A DNA stretch of 64,000 nucleotides, taken from positions 372,001-436,000 of the forward strand of contig NZ_JBHULI010000024.1 in the NCBI RefSeq assembly GCF_042684365.1. Reading direction: 5' to 3'. Positions 54,539-63,593 of the stretch are shown here, one piece after another. The notes below the pieces were generated by a model. The model searched no databases, was not told the DNA's origin, and saw only the letters and a list, made by a program, of their open reading frames with translations. The position numbers and the translations under genes were made by a program. This DNA is from Gracilimonas halophila. GTDB taxonomy: Bacteria; Bacteroidota; Rhodothermia; Balneolales; Balneolaceae. Positions within the stretch are counted from its first letter, which is position 1. Every line of letters begins with the position of its first letter.

Positions 54539-54936
54539 TTACTTCCACCCCCCGATTATTAATCCCATCAAAGTGAAAACAACCGACCAAAAACCACCGT
54601 TAATAAAAATATATTTCCAGGATTTTTGCTCATACAGTGCATTCACTCCTATAGCCATTGCCACCCACCCAAAGCCGGTCAGGAATCCATAGAAAGCTCC
54701 CTCTTGTGCATTAACCTCACCGCCGAAGAACATAGCCAGGCAGTAAGCCATAATAAATTGAAACACGAAAGTGAATCCAAAGATCTTTCCCATATTTCCA
54801 TTTTGAGCATCTTCTTCAGTCATCCCTACGGCTGCCATCCAGGGCTTCCCAAATAAAGGGCCATACCATACAAACCCGATTGCAAACCCTACTAATGAAG
54901 CGGCTATTACAGCCAGTTTATTGCTGCCATTTCCAT
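54539..54936 (-). pseudogene. DUF1761 membrane protein, frameshifted near the N terminus
   Basis: The long frame from an internal ATG (54838) gives 99 residues beginning MAAVGMTEEDAQ, but DUF1761 proteins have another helix before this. The missing part is present: reading from the ATG at 54936 gives MEMAAINWL and then TAA at 54907-54909, while the downstream frame reads LAVIAASLVGFAIGFVWYGPLFGKPWM directly before MAAVGM. The two join if one CTGG unit is restored in AACTGGCTGTAATAG, that is, a four-base contraction (or one-base loss of G). The corrected protein would be close to 133 residues with four helices, normal for the family. No start codon exists for the first helix in the downstream frame. 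Confidence 0.8.
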
Positions 54937-55142
54937 ACTTTTGTCCTCATATTTATGATTAGAACTTTCATTTGTACCATTGACGATTATCTATTAACCG
55001 ATGAATCTCAATGAATTAACAAAAAAACCCTCTATCTCACAATAACCCCATAATAATTTCTTCCTAATTGAATGCAGAAACCCAAGCTTTTCCCTAAGAT
55101 TTCTTACCTTCCTGAAAAGATCTTCAGAATCAATTTAACAAC

Positions 55143-56042
55143 ATGAAACACCCTGATTTTAATCAGACTATACCTATTGACGAGATTGGAGTTACAGAAC
55201 GTGTGGCTCGTCTTAATTCCAGAAGTATTAAAAAAGGCTCCAAAGTGCAGGCATTGAAATTAGCCTTAAGTATGATCGACCATACTACGCTCGAAGGAAG
55301 TGATTCTCCCGGAAAAGTGATTCAGCTTTGTAAGAAAGCCCGTCAGCCTCACCCTGCCATACCCGACCTGCCAACGGTAGCTGCAGTTTGTGTATATCCC
55401 CGTATGGTCAGTGTTGCAAAGAAAGAATTAAAAGATACCGATATTAATGTGGCTAGTGTGGCTACGGCATTCCCAAGTGGCCAGGCTCCCCTGTCAATGA
55501 GACTGGAAGATACGAAGTTTGCTGTCTCAGAAGGGGCTGACGAAATTGATATGGTGATAAGCCGGGGAGCTTTTTTGAATGGTGAGTTCAATCTCGTATT
55601 TGATGAAATAGCTGCTGTGAAAGAAGCCTGTGGAGATGCTCACTTGAAAGTGATACTGGAAACCGGGGAACTTCACACCCTTGAGAATGTCCGTAAGGCA
55701 AGTGACCTTGCCATGCATGCCGGAGCTGATTTCATTAAGACCTCAACCGGAAAAGTTAGTCCAGCAGCAACTCAGCCCGTAACTTTAGTGATGTTGGAAG
55801 CCATTCGTGATTTCTATTATGAGACAGATAAAATGATCGGGATGAAACCGGCCGGTGGAATCAGAACTGCGAAACAAGCGATCCAGTATTTAGTTATAGT
55901 AAAAGAAACACTTGGTGCTGCATGGCTGAATAAAGATTATTTCCGTTTCGGAGCCAGTTCTCTTACAAATGATCTTCTCATGCAGATCGTAAAACAAGAA
56001 ACAGGGCATTACCAGTCTCTCGATTACTTTAGTAATGATTGA
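55143..56042 (+). CDS. deoC: Deoxyribose-phosphate aldolase DeoC
   Basis: DeoC splits 2-deoxyribose-5-phosphate to glyceraldehyde-3-phosphate and acetaldehyde. The 299-residue protein is the longer type with an N-terminal extension of about 40 residues. The TIM barrel shows MIDHTTLEG, VCVYPRMV, VATAFPSGQAPL, EGADEIDMVISRGAFL, the Schiff-base lysine K199 in DFIKTSTGK and the second lysine K235 in GMKPAGGIRT. It is the first gene of a run with two aldehyde dehydrogenase genes that would deal with the acetaldehyde. Confidence 0.95.
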   Translation: MKHPDFNQTIPIDEIGVTERVARLNSRSIKKGSKVQALKLALSMIDHTTLEGSDSPGKVIQLCKKARQPHPAIPDLPTVAAVCVYPRMVSVAKKELKDTDINVASVATAFPSGQAPLSMRLEDTKFAVSEGADEIDMVISRGAFLNGEFNLVFDEIAAVKEACGDAHLKVILETGELHTLENVRKASDLAMHAGADFIKTSTGKVSPAATQPVTLVMLEAIRDFYYETDKMIGMKPAGGIRTAKQAIQYLVIVKETLGAAWLNKDYFRFGASSLTNDLLMQIVKQETGHYQSLDYFSND

Positions 56043-56084
56043 TTCATACCCTCAAAAAGAACTTTTGAACTTAGACCAATAATC

Positions 56085-57587
56085 ATGTCCAACACTGAAA
56101 CCAAAGAAGCCCCTTACAAACCTACTTCACCCAACTCAAAGTTGGACTTTGAGTCTGTCTGGGAATATGCCCCCGCTCCTCAAGATTCTGATTTTGCAGA
56201 AATAAAAGAACGCTACGAATTATTCATTGGCGGTAAATTCGTGAAACCCTCCAAAGGCCGTTATTTCAAGAGTACGAACCCTGCGACCGAAGAAGAGATC
56301 ACTGAATTTGCGGAAGCTACTCAAAAGGACATCGATAAAGCCGTAAAAGCTGCACGAAAGGCTTATGAGGGGGAATGGTCGCGTATTTCAGCTAAAGAGC
56401 GTGGTAAGTATATTTACCGAATTGCACGTATGCTGCAGGAACGTGCTCGAGAGTTTGCTGTTCTGGAAAGCATGGATGGCGGGAAACCCATCCGCGAATC
56501 CCGTGATGTGGATATCCCTTTAGTTGCCGCCTATTTCTTTTACTACGCAGGATGGGCAGATAAACTTGAGTATGCATTCCCCGGTAAAAAACCGGAGCCA
56601 TACGGGGTATGTGGTCAAATCATTCCCTGGAACTTCCCATTGCTGATGCTCGCATGGAAAATAGCTCCTGCGCTCGCCACAGGAAATACCGTTGTTCTGA
56701 AACCCGCTGAAACAACGTCCCTTACCGCCCTTAAATTTGCCGAATTGGTGAAAGACTGCGGGCTCCCGGAAGGAGTCGTTAACATTGTAACCGGTGCTGG
56801 ACAAACCGGAGCAGAGATCGTAAATCATAAGGATATTGATAAGATCGCGTTTACAGGTTCAACCAACGTTGGAAAGATCATTCAGAAATCTCTGGCAGGA
56901 ACCGACAAGAAATACACTCTGGAACTTGGAGGAAAAGGTGCTTTAGTGATCTTTGAAGATGCCCCTATCGATCAGGCAGTAGAAGGTATTATTAACGCAA
57001 TTTATTTCAATCAGGGACACGTTTGCTGTGCCGGCTCCAGATTGTTAGTGCAAGAAGGTGTAGCTGATAAAGTGATTCGGAAACTTAAAGACAGGCTTGA
57101 AACCCTGATCGTAGGCGATCCTTTGGATAAAAATACCGACGTCGGAGCAATTAACTCCAAGGAGCAGTTTGAAACTGTAAACAAGTATCTGGAATTAGGA
57201 GTCGAAGAAGGTGCCGATATCTATCAGGCCAAATGCGAAATTCCGGAAAACGGATATTTCATACGTCCCACCCTTTTCACCAATGTATCTCAATCAAACC
57301 GTGTAGTTCAGGAAGAAATTTTCGGTCCGGTGCTTACTGTTCAAACCTTCCGCACTGCCGATGAAGGCATTGAAAAAGCAAATAACACTCCTTATGGATT
57401 GGCTAACGGTATATGGACCGATAAAGGCTCTAAGATCTTCAAGGTGGGCAGCAAGATGCGCTCCGGCGTAGTATGGGCAAATACCTATAATAAATTTGAC
57501 CCTACCTCTCCTTTTGGCGGCTACAAAGAAAGCGGCGTTGGCAGAGAAGGCGGCATGCACGGACTGGCAGCATACATCAAAAACTAA
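56085..57587 (+). CDS. NAD(P)-dependent aldehyde dehydrogenase
   Basis: A 500-residue aldehyde dehydrogenase that is catalytically complete: the Rossmann segment has IIPWNFPLLMLAWKIAPALATGN, the general base is E280 in LELGGKG, the nucleophile is C314 in NQGHVCCAGSR, and EEIFGPVLTVQTF is present. The start ATG lies 42 bases after the deoC stop, so acetaldehyde from DeoC is a likely substrate, giving acetate. The sequence is closest in build to the N-terminal half of ALDH16; the partner gene directly downstream resembles the C-terminal half. Confidence 0.92.
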   Translation: MSNTETKEAPYKPTSPNSKLDFESVWEYAPAPQDSDFAEIKERYELFIGGKFVKPSKGRYFKSTNPATEEEITEFAEATQKDIDKAVKAARKAYEGEWSRISAKERGKYIYRIARMLQERAREFAVLESMDGGKPIRESRDVDIPLVAAYFFYYAGWADKLEYAFPGKKPEPYGVCGQIIPWNFPLLMLAWKIAPALATGNTVVLKPAETTSLTALKFAELVKDCGLPEGVVNIVTGAGQTGAEIVNHKDIDKIAFTGSTNVGKIIQKSLAGTDKKYTLELGGKGALVIFEDAPIDQAVEGIINAIYFNQGHVCCAGSRLLVQEGVADKVIRKLKDRLETLIVGDPLDKNTDVGAINSKEQFETVNKYLELGVEEGADIYQAKCEIPENGYFIRPTLFTNVSQSNRVVQEEIFGPVLTVQTFRTADEGIEKANNTPYGLANGIWTDKGSKIFKVGSKMRSGVVWANTYNKFDPTSPFGGYKESGVGREGGMHGLAAYIKN

Positions 57588-57605
57588 TTATAAAGGACAC
57601 CGATC

Positions 57606-58475
57606 ATGGCAGAACAAAGAATTGACGTAAAGAAAACCTATAAAATGTATATCGGGGGAGATTTCCCCCGCAGTGAATCCGGCCGCACCTATAAAGCAGT
57701 TGACAGTGATGGAAACCTGCTGGCCAATGCATGTCAGGGATCCAGAAAAGACTTTCGGGATGCTGTTAAAATAGCACGCGGAGCCTTCGGTGGATGGAGT
57801 AGCAGAAGTGCTTACAATCGTGGACAGATTCTTTATCGTATCGCCGAAATGATGGAAGACCGTCGTGCTCAATTTATGCAGGAATTAGGCCCAATAGGTT
57901 TTAAAACCTCAGAAGCCGAAGCTGATATCAATACAGCCATTGACCGCTTGATCTACTATGCGGGATGGACCGACAAATACCAGCAGGTATTTGGAAGTAT
58001 CAATCCAGTGGCAAGCTCACATTTTAACTTTAGTATGCTGGAACCGACCGGTGTGGTTGCAGCTTTTGCCCCTGAAAAAAGCCCTTTGCTTGGACTAGTA
58101 TCCTTGATAGCCCCAATAATAGCGGGGGGAAATACTTGCGTGATCTTAGCTTCTGAAGAATTTCCACTGCCTTCCATTAGTTTTGCAGAAGTTTTAAACT
58201 CTTCAGATGTTCCTGGAGGTGTAGTTAATATTCTAACAGGTTATCGTGAAGAAATAGCGGAACATTTTAGTACACATATGGATGTAAATGCCATGTGTTA
58301 TACTGATGAACTCCCAAAAGAAATGAAGAAAATGATAGATGAGAATGCTTCACTTAACGTAAAAAGAGTTATAAAACGACCGGTCAGAGATTGGTATAGT
58401 GAAGAAGCTCAAACACCCTATTTTGTAACTGATTTTCAGGAAACTAAAACTACCTGGCACCCCGTTGGATACTAA
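57606..58475 (+). CDS. Truncated aldehyde dehydrogenase-fold protein without catalytic residues
   Basis: A 289-residue protein that keeps the N-terminal ALDH cofactor half: MYIGGDFPRSESGRTYKA, AYNRGQILYRIAEMMEDR, YYAGWTDKYQ, EPTGVVAAFAPEKSPLLG and NTCVILASEEFPLPSISFAEVL. After GGVVNILTG it departs from the family, with no LELGGK glutamate and no active-site cysteine, and ends with a distinct tail (TKTTWHPVGY). The frame ends cleanly with TAA and the next gene starts at once, so it is not a recent break. It is separated by 18 bases from the complete enzyme and probably forms a complex with it, like the C-terminal domain of ALDH16. Regulatory or structural role inferred. Confidence 0.82.
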   Translation: MAEQRIDVKKTYKMYIGGDFPRSESGRTYKAVDSDGNLLANACQGSRKDFRDAVKIARGAFGGWSSRSAYNRGQILYRIAEMMEDRRAQFMQELGPIGFKTSEAEADINTAIDRLIYYAGWTDKYQQVFGSINPVASSHFNFSMLEPTGVVAAFAPEKSPLLGLVSLIAPIIAGGNTCVILASEEFPLPSISFAEVLNSSDVPGGVVNILTGYREEIAEHFSTHMDVNAMCYTDELPKEMKKMIDENASLNVKRVIKRPVRDWYSEEAQTPYFVTDFQETKTTWHPVGY

Positions 58476-59018
58476 ATGCATACAATGAGATACCTACCCA
58501 TATTTTTATTACTAGTGATAGCTGTGGCCTGTTCAACAACACAGCAAACCGTTGAAGAAGCTATGGACGATATCAAAGAAAACTACACTGAAGAAGTAAC
58601 AACTTCAGGCATAGACCTGCAATCTTACAGAACCCAGCTTTCTGACTCATATAATTACCGTGAGAATGAAATTCCTGAAGCTTTCAACCGAATGAAAGTT
58701 GAACAGAAAGTTGAAAAAGATCTTTATGAGGGGTATCGGATTCAAATATACTCAGGTCAAGACGTAACCGGTGCGGATACTACCGCAGCAAACTTCAGAG
58801 CCTGGGCTGATACAACTATTGCTAATTATCAACCAGAAACTTATGTCTTTTTCAGAGCTCCTTATTACAGGGTACATGTTGGTGATTTTCACGAGCGTGA
58901 AAAAGCAATTCAATTCTCAAACATCGTTAAACGTTTTTTCAGAGATGCCTGGGTTGTCTATGATCGGGTTATACCTCAAAACGTCCCCTCCGATACTACT
59001 CAAATTCAAATGAAATAA
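58476..59018 (+). CDS. SPOR-domain lipoprotein
   Basis: A 180-residue predicted lipoprotein (lipobox VIAVACS, cysteine near residue 19) with a C-terminal SPOR domain from about residue 85: YEGYRIQIYSGQDVTGAD, YRVHVGDFHEREKAIQFSNIVKRFFRDAWVVYDRVIP. SPOR domains bind denuded peptidoglycan at division sites or elsewhere. The ATG follows the ALDH-like stop with no gap; an ATG three codons later is an alternative start and gives the same lipobox. It probably shares the deoC operon transcript, but its job belongs to the cell envelope. Confidence 0.85.
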   Translation: MHTMRYLPIFLLLVIAVACSTTQQTVEEAMDDIKENYTEEVTTSGIDLQSYRTQLSDSYNYRENEIPEAFNRMKVEQKVEKDLYEGYRIQIYSGQDVTGADTTAANFRAWADTTIANYQPETYVFFRAPYYRVHVGDFHEREKAIQFSNIVKRFFRDAWVVYDRVIPQNVPSDTTQIQMK

Positions 59019-59126
59019 GGAATTGTATTTCGGTGGAGCTTTCTTCGCAACCAATCTGAATAAAACAAAACTTTTTGTTTATTATTACGAAGAAGCATAA
59101 AACATAAATTTAGATCACGTACTTCA

Positions 59127-60269
59127 TTGGGTTTAAAAAACGAAGCGCAATCCGGTTACAACACTAAAAGATTCTATCAAGAATATGTTTCCGGCATGAG
59201 CCGTGAACGCTTTTCTAAAGAGCTTTCCGCAGATACAGAGCGGCTTAAATTAGTTTATAAAGAAGCCGTAGAAGATATTGAGCGGCAACAGGGACAGCAA
59301 CTTCCCGGACATGTTAAGTTTCTTCGCCTTTTTTCAGATCTTACCCAGAGGTTAAACCCAACCAGACGCTTAATTTTTGGGCTTGGCTCTGTGAGCTTTG
59401 TGGCTTATTACCTGCTCAACTTTTTTGGAATACTTGAATATTTCCTGATCGGTGACCTCCTATTGCCCTTTGGTTTTTTATCCATGTTTATGCTTTTGCT
59501 GATCGAGCTGCTGGAAAAGTCTGATGTTCAAAAAGAGATCGATCTTGCCCGTGAAATTCAGTTGAGTTTACTTCCCGGCACTTCCCTTAATAAAGAGAAT
59601 CTTGAGGTCTATTCCTTTGCCCACACAGCCAAAGAAGTGGGCGGAGATTATCTTGATGTAATCGAAACTGACAAAGGAACGTATGTTGTTATAGCAGATG
59701 TATCCGGTAAAGGACTTAGTGCTGCATTATATATGGTTCGCCTTCAGGCATTGGTAAGCATGATCATTGAAAAGGAAGAACCGAATCCAAAAGAGCTTTT
59801 CCTTCAGCTGAATAACTACATCAAAAGCAACAGTAAAGACAAAACCTTTGTCACGGGTTGTGTTGCTTTCTTCCCGAATGATGAAGAACACTTTGAGTAT
59901 ATCCGGGCCGGGCATAATATTCCTATTTATTACTACAAAGAAAGAGATACTACATTTAAACTTAAATCCAACGGTTTTGCATTAGGCATGACCTCTACCA
60001 AATTGCTTGATAAGAACATGGAAGTGAAGAAGTTTCATTTCAAGCCCGGCGATTCGGTCTTATTTTATACCGATGGTTTAAATGAAGCCCGTAATAACCG
60101 TGGTGAAGAATATGGTGAAGAACGTATAGAATCACTCATGGAGATCTATGGTTCACTTCACGCCAAAACGATCATTGGTAAGCTTCAGTCTTCTCTTGAA
60201 TCTTTTATCGGCTCAGTGGACCCATTGGACGATGTTACATTTACATGTATCCACCGCCCATCAAAATAG
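59127..60269 (+). CDS. Membrane-bound SpoIIE/PP2C-type serine phosphatase (RsbU-like)
   Basis: A 380-residue protein. The N-terminal region of about 90 residues is soluble and charged; two membrane helices follow (about 87-107 and 109-130), then an EIQLSLLPG linker and a PP2C phosphatase domain to the end. Metal sites are in EVGGDYLDVI, VIADVSGKGLSAALYMVRLQA, FYTDGLNEARN and DPLDDVTFTCI. Such proteins dephosphorylate anti-sigma antagonist proteins in stress or envelope regulation. The partner proteins are not here. The start TTG at 59127 is weak; a downstream ATG (about residue 24) is possible. Confidence 0.87.
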   Translation: MGLKNEAQSGYNTKRFYQEYVSGMSRERFSKELSADTERLKLVYKEAVEDIERQQGQQLPGHVKFLRLFSDLTQRLNPTRRLIFGLGSVSFVAYYLLNFFGILEYFLIGDLLLPFGFLSMFMLLLIELLEKSDVQKEIDLAREIQLSLLPGTSLNKENLEVYSFAHTAKEVGGDYLDVIETDKGTYVVIADVSGKGLSAALYMVRLQALVSMIIEKEEPNPKELFLQLNNYIKSNSKDKTFVTGCVAFFPNDEEHFEYIRAGHNIPIYYYKERDTTFKLKSNGFALGMTSTKLLDKNMEVKKFHFKPGDSVLFYTDGLNEARNNRGEEYGEERIESLMEIYGSLHAKTIIGKLQSSLESFIGSVDPLDDVTFTCIHRPSK

Positions 60270-60282
60270 TTCATTGGTCTGT

Positions 60283-62280
60283 TTACTTACTCAGTGCAGC
60301 TTTTACAACAGCTTCAGTTGTGATACCGAAGTGATCATACAACTCTTCATAAGGAGCAGACTCTCCAAAAGTGTTCAACCCAATTGCAGTACCACTTGCT
60401 CCCACATAACGTTCCCAGCCAAAGGTGGCAGCGGCTTCAATGGAAACTCTATTCGTTACCGCTTTAGGCAACACATTCTCTTTGTAAGCAGCGTCTTGCT
60501 TCTCAAACAGCTCCCAGCTTGGCATACTTACCACACGGGCATCTACGCCTTGATCAGCAAGCTTCTTCTTAGCTTCGATAGCGTATTGGAGTTCAGACCC
60601 GGTCCCTAAAAATATTGTATCGGGGATTTCTTTATTGGAGTCCGAAAATATGTATCCACCTTTTTGTACCAGGCTCGCAGGATTTTCTTCCGATCTGATC
60701 TGAGTAGGCAAGTTCTGACGTGTGAGCACCAACAAGGTTGGACCTGTAGTATTTTCAAGCGCAGACTTCCAGGCATACGATGTTTCGTTGGCATCACCGG
60801 GGCGTAAAACAGTTACATTTGGCATTGCTCTTAAGCTTGCAAGATGCTCTACTGGCTGATGGGTAGGTCCGTCTTCTCCCAAGCCAATACTGTCGTGCGT
60901 AAGAACAAAAATAGACGGCACTTTCATAAGAGCAGCCAAGCGAATAGCCGGTCGCATGTAATCGGTAAAAACAAAGAAAGTTGCTCCATACGGAATCATT
61001 CCGCCATGCAAAGCCATTCCATTTACAGCCGCTCCCATCCCATGTTCACGAACTCCAAAGTGAACCGTTCGTCCAGTCGGTGAATCAACTACATAAGATC
61101 CATAGTCTTCAATATCAGTTTTTGTGCTCCCTCCCAGATCAGCTGAGCCTCCAAATAAATTAGGTACCTCATCCTTAATGGCGTTGATCACTTTTCCTGA
61201 TGCCGCACGGCTGGCCATACCTTTTTCATTTGCTTCAAATATGGGAAGATGCTTTTCCAGTTCAGGGGATAATGCTCGGTTTCTCCATTTATTGAAGACG
61301 CTTGCTTCTTCACTGAATGAGCTTTCATATTTTGCTAATCTGCTATTCCAATCTTCCTCTGCCTTTTCCCCATTAGAAACAGCTTCCCTGAACTTATTAA
61401 GTGCTTCTTCCGGGATATGAAATTTTTTCTCCGGATCCCATCCATAAGCTTCTTTAGTTAATTTAATTTCACTTTCTCCCAAGGGAGAACCATGAGAAGA
61501 CTCACTGTCTTGTTTGTTCGGGCTTCCAAAACCAATATGTGTTTTGCATATAATGATGGATGGTTTGTCAGTAACAGACTGAGCTTCCTTAATTGCATCG
61601 TTGATCTGATCATGATCGTGACCGTCAATTTCAACTACATACCAGTTATAGGATTCAAATCTTTTGACTGCATCTTCTGTGAAAGCCAGGTCGGTAGAAC
61701 CTTCAATGGATATCCGGTTTGAATCATATAAATAGATCAATTTCCCTAAGCCCATATGTCCCGCCATAGATGCAGATTCATGGGAAATTCCTTCCATCAG
61801 ATCACCATCACTTACAATAGCATAAGTGTAATGATCAACAATATTATGCCCTTCCTTATTGAATTTGGCAGATAAAAAATGCTCTGCCATAGCCATTCCA
61901 ACCCCGGTTCCAAATCCTTGTCCTAATGGGCCGGTTGTAGTTTCTACACCAGGAGTCATGCCATATTCGGGATGCCCGGGAGTCTTGCTTCCCATCTGAC
62001 GAAAATTTTTAATCTCATCAAGACTCAGATCATAACCGGTTAAATGCAATAGGCTGTAGATCAGCATGGATCCATGACCGGCAGAAAGAATAAATCTATC
62101 TCTGTCAAACCAATCAGGGTTCTTGGGGTTATGTTTCAAAAACTTGGTCCAAAGCACATAAGCTACATCAGCCATTCCCATTGGCATACCAGGATGACCT
62201 GAATTTGCTTTTTGAACGGCATCTATAGACAAAGTTCTGATAGTATTTACACAGAGATTATCAAGATTGGAAGCAGGCAT
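60283..62280 (-). CDS. tkt: Transketolase
   Basis: Transketolase moves two-carbon units between pentose-phosphate sugars. The 665-residue ThDP enzyme has ANSGHPGMPMGMADVAYVLW at the start, the ThDP/Mg motif IVSDGDLMEGISHE, the middle domain with VREHGMGAAVNGMALHGG, and LTHDSIGLGEDGPTHQPVEHLASL, the transketolase signature of the pyrimidine domain. The length is normal. Its partner deoC lies nearby and glyceraldehyde-3-phosphate links both reactions, but the genes are on opposite strands. A terminator of the TPR gene lies upstream of it. Confidence 0.95.
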   Translation of the reverse strand: MPASNLDNLCVNTIRTLSIDAVQKANSGHPGMPMGMADVAYVLWTKFLKHNPKNPDWFDRDRFILSAGHGSMLIYSLLHLTGYDLSLDEIKNFRQMGSKTPGHPEYGMTPGVETTTGPLGQGFGTGVGMAMAEHFLSAKFNKEGHNIVDHYTYAIVSDGDLMEGISHESASMAGHMGLGKLIYLYDSNRISIEGSTDLAFTEDAVKRFESYNWYVVEIDGHDHDQINDAIKEAQSVTDKPSIIICKTHIGFGSPNKQDSESSHGSPLGESEIKLTKEAYGWDPEKKFHIPEEALNKFREAVSNGEKAEEDWNSRLAKYESSFSEEASVFNKWRNRALSPELEKHLPIFEANEKGMASRAASGKVINAIKDEVPNLFGGSADLGGSTKTDIEDYGSYVVDSPTGRTVHFGVREHGMGAAVNGMALHGGMIPYGATFFVFTDYMRPAIRLAALMKVPSIFVLTHDSIGLGEDGPTHQPVEHLASLRAMPNVTVLRPGDANETSYAWKSALENTTGPTLLVLTRQNLPTQIRSEENPASLVQKGGYIFSDSNKEIPDTIFLGTGSELQYAIEAKKKLADQGVDARVVSMPSWELFEKQDAAYKENVLPKAVTNRVSIEAAATFGWERYVGASGTAIGLNTFGESAPYEELYDHFGITTEAVVKAALSK

Positions 62281-62379
62281 AAAAAATATTGAATTAAAAT
62301 TATGATTAATGACTGAAGGTTGGCAAAGATACCAAAAGCCAGTTTTGGATAAAAAGGATTAAAAAATAATTCCATAAAA

Positions 62380-62407
62380 AAAGCCACGCTCAAAAGAACG
62401 TGGCTTT
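62380..62407 (-). terminator. Rho-independent terminator of the TPR protein gene
   Basis: On the minus strand AAAGCCACG (62399-62407) pairs with CGTGGCTTT (62380-62388), a perfect nine-base stem with a ten-base loop, followed by TTTT. It lies about 20 bases after the stop of the gene at 62429-63463. Confidence 0.88.
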
Positions 62408-62428
62408 AAAGTCACTTAAAGCAAAATT

Positions 62429-63463
62429 TTAGTTTGCTGTTGAGTCGCATTTCAACTCAAACTCCATTTTATGCTCTGCCGGAGATCGGAAAGATCCATA
62501 AAGCGCATTTGAGAAAGCATCACAGGCTTCAGATTTATTATTCAGAGTTTGATAGGCATATCCAAGCTCATAATAGATCTTAGCTCTGTCAGTTCTACCG
62601 CCATTCTCATATTCAAGACCTTGAGTTGCGGCATCAACAGCTTCCTGAGCATTTCCTGCTTTATTATGGGCCTCAGCAATTCGGTAATATACATTTGAAG
62701 ATTGTCCGTCATAATCCAATGCTTTATTCAAAGTCTCAAGAGCATAATCCAGATTATCATCTTCTGAAGCTCGGGTGCCAACAGCTAATAGTTCATCATG
62801 AGCTGCTTCACGTGCTCTATCTGCTATATCGGGTTTATTTGTTGCGCCAGCAACTTGAATTGCCCGATCATACCATTCGATCATTTGATCAACACCCTCA
62901 TCAATGATTCCGTCACCATCAGTATCATTCACTTTTTTAAAGATCTTGGCTTTTTGATAGTACGCAGCTGCATAATTTGAATTCAAATTGAGAGCTTCAT
63001 CAACCGCTTCTTCTGATGCTTCAAAATCTTCTTGACTATAGTAAAGAACTGATTTACTGTAATACAGCTGAGGAATAGCCCCTCTCGCAGTACTTACATA
63101 GCGGTCATCATTATATTCTTCACTGATCTCTACAACATCACTAAACGCAGATATTGCTCTGTCAAGTGACGCTATGTCTCGGTTTGATTGGAATTCCTGA
63201 TAAGCAGCTCTTGCCATACCATAGTACATTTTTGGTATTTGAGACTCTGCATTCCCTTTAATGTCTTCACCTTCAGGGCCTAATTGCTCTGCTACTGAAA
63301 TAACCTGAGTAAATGTTGAAATGGCAGCTTCATAATCGTTTGATTGAGCTTGTTCCAAACCTTGATTATAAAGTTGCACAGCCTGAGTTCTATCCTGAGC
63401 CTGCACTTGAAATGCCATAAGAACTAATAAAGCGGCACATAAACTTGTTTTTAAAACCTTCAT
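62429..63463 (-). CDS. Exported TPR-repeat protein
   Basis: A 344-residue exported protein with a signal peptide (ends QVQAQDR, about residue 22) and six to seven tetratricopeptide repeats over most of its length, for example AVQLYNQGLEQAQSNDYEAAISTF, ASEEAVDEALNLNSNYAAAYYQKAKIF and YETLNKALDYDGQSSNVYYRIAEAHNKAGN-type units. A short stretch NDTDGDGIIDEGVDQ near the middle has a calcium-binding (thrombospondin-3/EF-like) look. It is a periplasmic or outer-membrane scaffold; partner unknown. Single-gene unit with its own terminator. Confidence 0.82.
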   Translation of the reverse strand: MKVLKTSLCAALLVLMAFQVQAQDRTQAVQLYNQGLEQAQSNDYEAAISTFTQVISVAEQLGPEGEDIKGNAESQIPKMYYGMARAAYQEFQSNRDIASLDRAISAFSDVVEISEEYNDDRYVSTARGAIPQLYYSKSVLYYSQEDFEASEEAVDEALNLNSNYAAAYYQKAKIFKKVNDTDGDGIIDEGVDQMIEWYDRAIQVAGATNKPDIADRAREAAHDELLAVGTRASEDDNLDYALETLNKALDYDGQSSNVYYRIAEAHNKAGNAQEAVDAATQGLEYENGGRTDRAKIYYELGYAYQTLNNKSEACDAFSNALYGSFRSPAEHKMEFELKCDSTAN

Positions 63464-63593
63464 ATCTTTTTTTGTTTTGATCGTTAGTTGCAGCGCCGAA
63501 TTTAATAAAAAATGACACTGAAATTAAAATTATAACTGCCTTTTTAATGAAATAGTATGTTTTTAACCTATGAAAGCGCTTTCATGTTCCGAA

